Origin: Macrostomum hystrix
Lineage: Eukaryota > Platyhelminthes > Macrostomidae
Direction of reading: 5' to 3'
Length of the DNA: 64,000 nt
Assembly (NCBI GenBank): GCA_950097015.1
Contig: CATNEN010000038.1
Location: 30,776,501 to 30,840,500 of the forward strand
Positions within the stretch are counted from its first letter, which is position 1, and the number at the start of each line of letters is the position of its first letter. Under the pieces are notes generated by a model. The model made no database searches, was not told the origin of the DNA, and saw nothing but the letters and a program-made list of their open reading frames with translations. Shown here piece by piece: positions 36,801-46,305 of the stretch. The position numbers were made by a program, and so were the translations under genes.

Positions 36801-39800
36801 ATGCCAATTTCTCCCATTTCGCTGATCAAGTCTCAATATGAGACGAAGCTGAACCACAAGACTCACACCTAGTCTGCCAACCAATTAGTCGCCACCCCGG
36901 CGCCGTCAGCATTGTCCAGGGTGCTTCCAGCTGGCTATGGAGTCCCTATAGCGAATTTTTCTAATTTCGCTGATGAAGCCTCGATATTGACCTAAACTCA
37001 ACCATTACTTGTCGAAGGTCCAGCAGCTCCGTCTAGATAATGGCGCGTGACCACAGAAGTCGGAGATGATGTAGGCACATTCGGATGACGTGCTGATAAA
37101 GTTTGAAGGCCTGGGAAGGCTGCCCTGAGGCGCAGTGCAAATTCGTGTATAGGGATGTATGAAATACACTAAATCTTATGACAAAAATCTGATCTTCGGC
37201 CCGAACCGTTGAATATCTCGACGTTCTGAAAAGCTTGTGACTTGATTATTCTTTCAGAAGATGCAAAGAAGATTCAGAAGATTCTTTCAGAAAATTTGGC
37301 CCGTGTGCTTGAGTTCCTCCGTTCCGGCGCAGCACAAAATATTGTCAGGAGGGGAGAAATTATCCCCCTTTGGTATAAAAACGGGCGGAAAAATAGCTTG
37401 GTAATCCTACTGTTAAGGGATGCTAGTCAAACTTACGCCGGCTAGATCCCGGTCTAGCAATAGGAAATTGTAATATTCGAAAAGCCAGCAGAATCGGATT
37501 AGAATGCCGTTCGAAGTTGATTCTGATTCGCACCGGTCCTAGGCTAATGAAATCTCGTCTCAATATGTTGTTGTAGAAAGGAATATCCGTTAATAGTCGG
37601 TGCTCGGTTACCGACGAAATTCCGCAGCAGATTTTCGACGTTTGCGGCTGAAGGCCCACGTTGGTATCGACTGGAGAGCCAGCCTGAATCATCAGAGTCC
37701 AGTTGCGAAGCGTTTCTGGGCTGATGCTTGTATTTGTGCGCATTTCGTAAGAACATGAGCATCCAGGTGCACTAAATTGCTGCCCAGAAAGTCTGTTTGC
37801 GAAATGAGCAAGGAAAAAAAGGGAAATTTGTGTAGTATAAGCGCCTAAGTATATTCTAGTAGTAAAAGTAGTAAAATTAACAGATTCTTTTGTGGTATTG
37901 TTAGTAGTGTCATGACTTCCCCATTCTCTCTGTTCTTGTTTACGCTCACACGACCTCATATTCTACTTTCTACTCTCTTCCCCTATCTTTTCAAATTCTT
38001 AGCTAACTTTCACTTCTCTTTCCTCTCATTCGTCTCTGATTGGCTAGCTGCTCGTCCCTCTTTCCTCACCCCTTTCTTTTCAGCTCTAACCCTCTGGTCC
38101 GTCCTTATCTCTTGGTAAATACGAGTATATTTGATTCTCAGCCTAAAGGGCTTTTGCCTCCCGTTTTCGATTCGTTCAGTGCCGTAATTTCAGTAAGAAA
38201 GATTTCCTACTCTGACACATCAACCAGAGTCTGCTTGATGGTCACTCCGTAGTTTTCGTCCAAAGGTTGTATAAACCATTCGCAACTGGTCTTCTGTTTC
38301 CGACTCATTCGATCTTGGAGTATCATTTCATATCTGTTAGTAACTTGCGGCTTGGCACAGTCAGTGTGGACCGGTTCTGAAACAAGGCCAGGTAGTCAGT
38401 ACTGAAAAAACAACTAATAGAGAAAGAACGTATTTGAAATAGCCCTTTTAGTTTTTTTTTTAACTTGGTAGTTAAAAAACTGCAAGCATCCCTGGTAGAA
38501 AGATTACCGTCCAATAGTGTGTACAGCATGACGAAGCCAACCGAGTTAAGGGACGTGCGGCTGATGACTTTCACGTCCAGATAGCCCGCATAAGCGAGTG
38601 CAACTAGGCTGATAGGGCCGCTACCGCAGAAGCAGTGTGTTTGACGTTCGTTCAAAACGTCAGTGTAGGTGACCCTGATATCCAGGCTGCTTGGCAGACA
38701 GCATGCTTCTGAAATAGAACCAACCAAATAAATTTCATTTATTTCCCTGTGCAAATCAATAAATAGACGATTTATTTCCATGGAGGAAAGAATAGAATGG
38801 AGTGCTATTCTGAGCCTCCAAAACCTAGGTCCTTAATCCAAAACCTAGGTCCTTAATCCAAAACCTAGGTCCTTAATCCAAAACCTAGGTCCTTAATCCA
38901 AGACTTAGGGCCTTAATCCAAGACTTAGGGATTAGCTATTTTTGTTTCGCCTAATTTTCACTTTTAGCATCCTTGCCCCCCGTTCATTCCTATTGGCTCG
39001 TGAACGCCATAGAAAAATGCGTTTCATTATTATCTGCTCTATTAAAAAAGTTTCAATTAAATGCTTGCCACTATGGCAGCGAAGGGTATGTCCGCTTAGT
39101 TGAGCTAGTTGCTCGAAAATGCGTTTGTCTATGGCACTTTTGACACAGAGTGGGCCAGTGAGGAATACCATATTTTCCATTTATTTCGGCTGTCTATGGT
39201 GAAAGGCGATCGGGGCGAAATTTGCGCCTCGAGCCTTCCACACTTAGGCGCCGAAAAAATGGAAAATCAATGACCAATATGAGTATAAAAATATATAGCT
39301 TTTGTCATGCTATCTCAGCCTAGAGACATCCAAACTCAGCCAGTCCCATTCCGCAATGCGTTTTTTTGGCTCGAGCTAGTCGACTTTTACCATAGACATG
39401 CTTCTTAAGGCCATGCTATCTCAGCCTGGGACATGCAATCTCAGCCAATATAGATTTCAATTGCAAACAGATCTCAATGCTATCATTTCTGTAACGTGAC
39501 ATGAAATGGCAACAAACAGCAATGAATGAACGCAACAAGAAAAGTCAGTAAGGGTACGCAACAACGGACAAAGTCAGTAAGACGCTCAGTGCTCAGCCTA
39601 GTTGAAAGGCTGCTCTGCGATACACTGCGGGAAGTTCCGATTGCAGTGAATCTTCCATCTGGCCACCTTTAGCGGCGTCACAGCATCTAGCGCGACTCGG
39701 CCCACTCGCTCCAAGAGAATGAGGCGCCAAGCTTCGCAGGTGACCCCATCGGGTCGGCCACCAGCCTCCTCCTCCACCAGTGCAGGGTCAGCTAGCTGCA

Positions 39801-42800
39801 GCTTGATCGAGGCCTTCACTGCGCTGTGGGCCATTTCGCAGGGGTTTAGAAAAGGTGAGTAGGCGGGCAACAGATGAAGCTCAAACTGGTGGCGATGCTG
39901 CTCCGGCACTGCCACACCACGGTGAAAGGTGGGGCCATCGCAGACAATGACGACTCTGGCATTGCCGATCTGCGGGACAACTTGTTCAACAAGGTCGTTG
40001 ACGAAGTGCTGAAATCTCTCCTTCGTCTGGCCTCCCCTGAAAAACTCGCTTTTCACCAGCCCCAAAGCGGAAGACACGGCCAGGCAGATCGAGAGATTTG
40101 GACCCCTCTGGGTCGGGCATCGGCGCCTCACTGGCTGACCCCGTCGTGACCACCCTTGCGATCTGCGAGTCCACAGGTTGTAACCCGTTTCGTCGATGTA
40201 GACGACCACCGTGTCCTGTTGCAGTTCGGTCATGAGCAGCGCGTACTCGCGTCTCTTCTCGATCACCCCCTGCGAGTTTGCGCTCAGTCGGATGTCAGTG
40301 TTCTTGGTAGCGATCTTGAACGTGTACAAAGCCCCTTCCAAGGCTCTGGCCAGTGTCTTGATGGTGACAGGCGGCTTGTTGGGAAGCTGGGCACTCAGCT
40401 TCGTGCGCAATGCTTTCAGCGTCGCCAGGGGGTTCACATCCACGAAAGCAATAAGCGCCTGGCGCATCTCCTCATCGAACTTGCATGAGCCAATCTTTCT
40501 TCCCCCTCGCGGGAGGGCATCCACCCGGCCCGTTGCTTCATAAATCCTGACGATATGCCGAGCTGTCTTCATATTCATGCGAAGAACTTTGGCGGCCACA
40601 CGTAGGTCCTGACCTTCCGTCCACGCAGCAATCAGTCGTCTTCTGTCTTCGTCGCTTGTTGTTCTCATTCTGTTTCATTTGCTTCGATCACAGACTAAGC
40701 CACAGACAGCTTGACATAGCATCTGAAAAGTGGCTGAGATTGCATGTCCCAGGCTGAGATAGCATGGCCTTAAGAAGCATGTCTATGGTAAAAGTCGACT
40801 GGCTTACGTAAAAAATCGCACTGTCGAGATGGGCTGGCTGAGTTTGGATGTCTCTAGGCTGAGATAGCATGACAAATACTATACTACTTGTGGTCCTTGT
40901 GAAAAACATTATACATTTCTCTATAATCCATTTCTCATTATTTCGGAAGTGACTTGAAGAAGCTTCTAAAAACGACTTTAGACATAAGTAGAGAAATCAG
41001 TATGCTTGCCGCTATGTAAATTAAGCGACAGGCATCCAAGCCTTCTCTCCGCCGCTGCGCCGAAATGATAGTGGCCTCGCCGCGGAATCGAGCTAAGGAA
41101 CTCTTGGTGCGGGAGTCAGACATATCATACGTCTTACATTGGTGACATACGCTAATAGTACCTTAATTTTCACTTTGAGTGGTAAATGAAGGACATCATG
41201 CTAGACGATTCTAAACAGTGGCAACTTACTAGAAGGAAGTTCGCTCTCGGTAGGTAGCGTCATGATGTTGTCGACGCTCCCGTAGCGAATTGAAATGTTC
41301 ATAACTTTTCCCTGATTCACTAACCAATGCCATAGACAATTGGTATTGCTTTGAAGAGACGAAAATACCAATAAACCTTTGTCTTGGTTCGCTTGAACGC
41401 AGTTGAATGCTGAAACAGTAAAAAACATCGCGTAAAATATGCGCGCTCTAACACAGATTGTGCATTTGAATTTAGCACAAATCAGAAAGTGATTTTATGC
41501 TTAACACATGCTTGTACATACAAATAGTATTCTCCAGTCCTGGGAGCTGGTAAGCTTGAGATTGAGGAATAAAGTACCACAACAGGTGGAAGCCGCGAGA
41601 TGAAATTGAGCTATCAGTGGCAAATCTAATCGAGACATCACTGCTGCTAGTGAAGTAGGCTAGATGGAGACTGTGGCAGGCCACCCTAACCATCCGCCTG
41701 CCGCTGAGAATGTCGGTGTACTCAATTGTCAGGTTGTCGAAGCGGCACACAGAATAAGCCACACTGCTAGTCTCCAATTCTAGCGACAAAACTCGGAAGT
41801 AAATCATCGTGAGGTTGTCAGGATTCCTTATCGTCCAACGGCAGTTCATATTCGATCTGTACGATGAAGTGTTGATGGTCAGGAACTCGGGATGCGAGAC
41901 CAGTTGGCCTCCGGAAAGTGCATCTATTCCGTCCAGTGTGAGGTTTGATAAGGGCTCTATGGTTGTGCATATAGGCTTTGAAGAATTGCCGGTAACTGAA
42001 ATGGACGTTGCGAGTTTGCTTGTCTAGCTCCCGACCGACTGACACAGATATCATGACACCGTTTTTAGAAGAGAAGAATACAGAATACAGAAGAGAAGTA
42101 TTCAGTACTGGTCTTCACTCTCCAATCGACAATAGTCTATTATCTCCGTTTCTCTGTGTACATGTTTGTACATTAGTCTGGTTCGGTCTGGCTTGGGTGG
42201 GGTGTTCACCTATATTCCTATCCATCCTTTCCACTTTCTCTTCCTAATTGGGAGTAAAAATCGATTTGAACGCTCTGAAATCTGCAATTCTTGAACTGGA
42301 CATAAAAACCTTCAACCGAATGCAAAAAGTTATAATAATAACACTATCGCACACCAATGAGTGCGTGCAATTACCACTAGCGTTAACTGATTGCCAGGCC
42401 AGTTCAGCTTGGGTCTCATTCAGATGCAACCATTCGATGTCGAATCCTTGCGAACCGACAGAAGAGTCAGTCCGAAAGGCCACCTGAATACTGGAATTAC
42501 TCAGATAGGCGAGTTCGCGAATCGGGGCGCAAAACAATAGGGTGGTGGGTCGGCCAGAGATCACATCGTAGAAGTGTAGCGTCAAGTTGTCGAAGTTGCA
42601 AGTCGGGTAACCGGAAGCGTGCTCCAACTGCAGGAACCGGATGTACAACAGGATGTACTGCTTCTTCATGGGGATGTTCCACGAGCAGTTAAGATTGTTC
42701 TGATAAATTGCGTGTCTTGTAAAGTTTGGCTTTAACGTGAACTCTTCATGCGACAACAGCATACCACCTGGACTAGAGAGGTTGAAAAGGTTGGCCTCTG

Positions 42801-44175
42801 GTGCTTCCTTAAGGCTTGCGCACTGAGATCCGCCTGCAGTCAAAAAGGGTATCGGTTGAGCGAAGAGACCGACCATCCAATACTCTGATCGTTATGTTTT
42901 GAATTATATTTTTCGCGAAATTACTCACGGCTAGAGTTCAGTATTTCTGCAGCTAAAGACTCATTGACAAATGCCCACTGAAGGTGAAATCCCCGATAGC
43001 TCACACTCGAGTCAGTCTTGAACTGGATTTTAACATTGGACGCGCTCAATAGAAACCTGTTGTCGGCGGATTCGCAGAAATTACGGTGAACCTCCAGGCC
43101 GGTATTGAAATCGACGTATTGAAATATCAGAGCGTCAAATTGACAGTTGGTAGATGACTCAAGCATTATTCTGGATATGCGGATGAGCAAGATGAGGCTG
43201 TCTTGCCTAGCTATAGTCCACGAACAGTTCAGGTTGTGCTCGTGCACCGAAGCGCTGTTGTTGAAATAGTTTGGCTGGGAAGTGAGATCCCATCCGTTCA
43301 AGCCGGGTGTTTTAAACTGATTAGCAACTGGAAAAGGCTGCCCACAGGTCATCGGAGAATTGCTAGAGCTATCTGTGCGTCGAAAATTGTCAAGTGATGA
43401 GCTAGTAGTACTCGGCTTAGTGGTTGTTGTCGGTAAGGCAGGCCTTGTCGTTGCTTTAGTGGAAGTAGACGTCGAACTAGCTACTCGTAGTGGGACAGTA
43501 GCTTGATCGTGAAGTTCTTTCCACCTCAGGTATTCCATATGCTCAAATCTTTCTTCATCGTATGGGCTTGCCTCTGTGAACTCTTGAGTGTTGGGGAGTA
43601 AAGTGCATTCATAATTTTATAAAAAACCATCCTTTACCGTTTAGCAATTTGGCCAACATTTTTCTAGTCACGCTATACTCTCGAAAAGTAATAAAAAATC
43701 TGGTAACAGAAAAAGTCAGGTAATTTTTCAATTACTTTGGCTATAATGCGAGCTAGTCTCTTATCAAAGCTCGAAGAAACAAAACAAAATCGTTTTTATA
43801 ATTGCAATCGAAAATAATCTTGCACCATAAAGCTTAAAATGCTGCTTCGCATTACTGCCACTTTGAGTAGCTTGTGTAGGACATGTGTGACTTTTCATAT
43901 CTTTCTTAAATTATCGGCAAGCATATGCCTTTCCTTTACAAAAAAATCGTTTACTTTTTGTTTTTAATTGTTCTATTTAACTGAGAAAAATCACATTCGA
44001 GTTTAAAATCAAATATTAAACTGTATTTTTATTTGCCAATAAATCAATGTGTCTACAGGCTTTGACTTCTTCACAATGGAGTTAAAAATCAAGCTATGAA
44101 AGCGAACTCACCCGTCAGTTTAATGAGGAGTATCACAATGAGCAGAGGCCATGACACGTTTAAAAGCTTTATCAT
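33892..44175 (-). CDS. Multi-CUB type I membrane receptor-like protein, 13 coding exons
   Basis: Exons in coding order: 44112-44175, 42929-43582, 42375-42833, 41522-41995, 41230-41409, 38508-38708, 38211-38376, 37437-37771, 36251-36408, 35948-36161, 35386-35721, 34823-35296, 33892-34097. All junctions are GT/AG, phases agree throughout (mostly phase 1), and the sum is 3921 nt (1306 aa + stop). Residues 1-20 are a signal peptide (MIKLLNVSWPLLIVILLIKL). A Thr/Ser-rich linker (~50-90) precedes three clear CUB domains, one each in exons 2-4 (NLNCSWTIARQDSLILLIRI; NLNCSWNIPMKKQYILLYIR; NMNCRWTIRNPDNLTMIYFR, each ending with TDSSxxxxGFxxxW). Diverged CUB-like modules follow in exons 5-12, several split by an intron. 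Exon 13 gives a transmembrane helix (SLIVALVILTVFNLLAVGFM, ~1247-1266) and a 40-residue cytoplasmic tail. Many N-glycosylation sites. Probably a cell-surface binding or recognition receptor; no ortholog is recognised. Confidence 0.88.
34117..34420 (-). repeat. tRNA-derived SINE (SINE-A), copy 2
   Basis: Closely matches copy 1 (GAGGCAATTCTGCCCGTTTC, CAGGTGTGTACATCTGCCCT, GGAGGTTGGCCCTCGAGGGC, CTTCTCTCCGCGGCTGCGCC, then AATCGAGCTCAGGGACATTG). It is in the last intron of the CUB gene, in the same orientation as the gene. The B-box region is mutated (CTCTGCAGAATCGAGC). Confidence 0.8.
34500..34800. other. GC-rich intronic segment, possible retroelement fragment
   Basis: A GC-rich block in the last CUB-gene intron, with two CCAATCAG/TGATTGGCTG words and a GAATAAACC near its right end. 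It contrasts with the AT-rich flanks and could be a solo LTR or other repeat fragment. No terminal repeats or coding remnants were found, so this is only a suspicion. Confidence 0.25.
36480..37348. mobile_element. Foldback element with ~250-bp inverted arms, in a CUB-gene intron
   Basis: The left arm (from about 36485) reads CGTGCTGCACTCGAACG, GCATCTTCTGAAAACAAG, AATATTCAACGGTTCGGGCC, TATTTCATACACTCCTATAC. The reverse complement of the right arm (ending about 37345) gives the same series: GTGCTGCGCCGGAACGG, GCATCTTCTGAAAGAATAAT, AATATTCAACGGTTCGGGCC, TATTTCATACATCCCTATAC, through to GGAGCTGCTGGACC. Between the arms a segment of about 120-150 bp is imperfectly duplicated (TATGGACACCCTGATGCCAA versus TATGGAGTCCCTATAGCGAA). 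It carries no ORF, so it is non-autonomous. It lies between exons 8 and 9 of the CUB gene. A truncated relative is at 6885-7375. Confidence 0.8.
38815..38936. repeat. Short minisatellite, 20-bp unit (CAAAACCTAGGTCCTTAATC)
   Basis: About six head-to-tail copies, the last two diverged (AAGACTTAGGGCCTTAATCC). It is in the CUB-gene intron 5, just left of the transposon. Confidence 0.9.
39298..40879 (-). mobile_element. Apparently intact IS630/Tc1-mariner-type transposon with IR/DR ends
   Basis: The element is 1582 bp flanked by TA (39296-39297 and 40880-40881). Terminal inverted repeats of about 148 bp (39298-39446 and 40732-40879) match almost base for base. Within each inverted repeat the motif CATGCTATCTCAGCCT occurs twice, once at the outer tip and once about 110 bp inward, the IR/DR layout known from some Tc1-type elements such as Sleeping Beauty. 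The transposase ORF lies between. It sits in intron 5 of the CUB gene, in the same orientation, between exons encoding two halves of one CUB-like module. Confidence 0.9.
39598..40668 (-). CDS. IS630/Tc1-mariner superfamily transposase (DDE)
   Basis: A 356-residue uninterrupted ORF. N-terminal helix-turn-helix region at ~8-60 (RRRLIAAWTEGQDLRVAAKV), LPRGGRK at ~52-58, and a second DNA-binding segment at ~65-145. The catalytic core has D159 (VVVYIDETGYNLW), D244 (VIVCDGPTFH) and E278 (AYSPFLNPCEMAHSAVK); 33 residues separate the second Asp from the Glu. The NPCE motif corresponds to NPIE of Tc1. It performs cut-and-paste transposition at TA sites. All catalytic residues and both termini are present, so the copy could be active or only recently silenced. 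A broken relative is at 25095-25883. Confidence 0.92.
   Translation of the reverse strand: MRTTSDEDRRRLIAAWTEGQDLRVAAKVLRMNMKTARHIVRIYEATGRVDALPRGGRKIGSCKFDEEMRQALIAFVDVNPLATLKALRTKLSAQLPNKPPVTIKTLARALEGALYTFKIATKNTDIRLSANSQGVIEKRREYALLMTELQQDTVVVYIDETGYNLWTRRSQGWSRRGQPVRRRCPTQRGPNLSICLAVSSALGLVKSEFFRGGQTKERFQHFVNDLVEQVVPQIGNARVVIVCDGPTFHRGVAVPEQHRHQFELHLLPAYSPFLNPCEMAHSAVKASIKLQLADPALVEEEAGGRPDGVTCEAWRLILLERVGRVALDAVTPLKVARWKIHCNRNFPQCIAEQPFN
41036..41122 (-). repeat. tRNA-derived SINE (SINE-A), fragment
   Basis: About 87 bp covering only the tRNA-like head and adjacent body (CCTTCTCTCCGCCGCTGCGC, CTCGCCGCGGAATCGAGCTA). It is 5'-end-only on the minus strand and lies in intron 5 of the CUB gene. 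Confidence 0.7.
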
Positions 44176-44758
44176 AGCTCTAGAATTAGATTGATTTCAT
44201 ATATAAGCTAATGCAACTGCAATCTAGTCCAGAATTTCATGACAGCAAGGATTGAGATCGCACTAGTTATACAAGGCCGGCTGCCGAATGAACAAGTGGC
44301 TTTTACTGCGGTTTACTGATTCGTTGGCAAATTGCACAATAAGCTTACTTAATCTAGCTGGGCGCATCATTAACAATTTACAGTGCACTAGTCTCTATAC
44401 TGATGATTTAGCAAAAGCAAAACTGAATTTTATAAATTGCTGATAAAATCGGCAGCATCTTTCGCAGCAAAGCAACAACAAGCTGTGAAGCGGCGCGACC
44501 CTAGCAGCCAACCGGAAGCGTGAAAATAGGCGATAGAACAACATTGCTCAACTATGCTGTACACTGGTTAGCAACGTAAATCTAGATTAGGACCAACGTC
44601 CAAAATACCTGCCTAGAGAAACTGTTTAAAATTTGAGCTTCACTGACAACTATACTGCCATTAATTTATTGTGATTGCTTACCCCATAACTGTATGCAAT
44701 GGCTTACAACTTTCAAAGGAGCTAGCTAATGTTAACTTAAAATGTAAAAATCTAAATG
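44176..44758. other. Upstream region of the CUB gene
   Basis: AT-rich sequence 5' of the CUB-gene start codon. It should contain its promoter, but no specific element can be named. Confidence 0.4.
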
Positions 44759-44759
44759 A

Positions 44760-45346
44760 ATACGTGGATATTAGACATTTATCTGTGGATGTCAGACATT
44801 TGTCGATGGATGTCAAAAACACTCGTCTGTGGATGTCAGACATTTGTCAGTGGATGTCAGACATTTGTCAGTGGATGTCAGACATTTGTCAGTGGATGTC
44901 AGACATTTGTCAGTGGATGTCAGAAATTTGTCTATTCGTCAGTGGATGTAAGACATTCGTCTGTGGATGTCAAACACTTGTCAGTGGATGTCAGAAATTT
45001 GTCTATTTGTCAGTGGATGTAAGACATTCGTCTGTGGATGTCAAACATTTGTCAGTGGATGTCAGAAATTTGTCAGTGGATGTCAGACATTGTCAGTGGA
45101 TGTCAGAAATTTGTCAGTGGATGTCAGACATTGTCTGTGGATGTCAGACATTTGTCTGTTGATGTCAAACATTTGTCAGTGGATGTCAGAAATTTGTCTA
45201 TGGATGTCAAAAATTGGTCTGTGGATGTCAGAAATTTGTCAGTGGATGTCAGACATTAGTATGTGGATGTCAGATATTGGTATATGGATGTCAGACATTA
45301 GTATGTGGATGTCAGATATTTATCTATTGATGTCAGTGCAGATCGT
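44760..45346. repeat. Minisatellite, 21-bp unit (core GTGGATGTCAGACATTTGTC)
   Basis: About 27 copies of a 21-bp unit (core plus A). Some copies are extended by TATTCGTCA/TATTTGTCA and a block of about 72 bp around 44930-45010 is repeated. Three-frame ORFs here are by-products. Confidence 0.93.
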
Positions 45347-45734
45347 GAATAGTATAGCCATAAAATGGGAAGCAATGAATACACTAAATATTCAAAATTT
45401 CAAATGATTAAAATTGTTATTGAGTCGATTTCGCTTCCTATTTTCCATTTAAGGTGCAAGAAAAGATATTTCAGCAGCAGATTTCCAATATAATTGAAGG
45501 CGCGATCAACAATGCATAGGGACAGAGTCAAAAGCCTTTATAAAGCACAAAATGCACATTATTGTTTTTCGTATTTAAACTTTACCATCAGAACACTGCA
45601 GATTTAAAGAGAACGATATGGCATAACTGTTCGCTAATTTAAAGAACATTAAGTCGATTAAAACATCTTCAGACAGTTTTGAAATTATAAATCATGTCAT
45701 AAGACACAATGCCTTCCGTATGTCATCCACTACT

Positions 45735-46270
45735 TACAGTGTATAATTCGCTACTTTCAGTCTGTAATTCGCTACTCTCAGTATGTGATTCGCTTCTTTC
45801 AGTGTGTAATTTGCCACTTTCAGCATGACATTCGCTACTTTCAGTACGCTATTCGCTACTCTGAATGTGTCGTTCGCTACTTTTAGTCTGTAATTCGCTA
45901 CTCTCAGTATGTAATTCGCTACTCTCAGTATGTGATTCGCTACTTTCAGTGTGTAATTCGCTACTATCAGTATGTGATTCGCTACTTTCAGTACATTATT
46001 CGCTACTCTGATTACTCTCAGTATGTGATTCACTACTTTCAGTATGTCATTCGCTACTCTGATTATGTTGTTCGCCAATTTCAGTATGTAATTCGATACT
46101 TTCAGTATGTGATTCGCTACTCTCAGAATGTGATTCTCTACTTTCAGAATGTCATTCGCTACTTTCAGTATGTCATTCGCTACTTCCATAATGTCATTCG
46201 CTACTTTCAGTATGTCGTTCGCTACTTTCATGTCACAAACCTGCTTTCAGTTTGTCACTCGCTACCATTA
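45735..46270. repeat. Minisatellite, 21-bp unit (core TCAGTATGTGATTCGCTACT)
   Basis: About 25 degenerate copies between the CUB gene and the 3' end of the ASTE1 homologue. Units vary at the GTATGT and GATTCG positions. The preceding 45347-45734 is AT-rich with no gene. Confidence 0.93.
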
Positions 46271-46295
46271 GACCAACCATCAAATCACTTTAGGA

Positions 46296-46301
46296 TTTAT
46301 T
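46296..46301 (-). terminator. Polyadenylation signal AATAAA of the ASTE1 homologue
   Basis: Minus-strand AATAAA five bases after the TAA stop (46306-46308). If used, the 3' UTR is extremely short. Confidence 0.5.
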
Positions 46302-46305
46302 AAAT

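Noticed and set aside
40156-40543. Plus-strand 110-codon ORFs inside the transposon
   Set aside because: Antisense shadows of the transposase gene.
44671-45407. ORFs across the GTGGATGTCAGACATTTGTC array
   Set aside because: Again a 21-bp period artefact, with three overlapping frames translating the same repeat.
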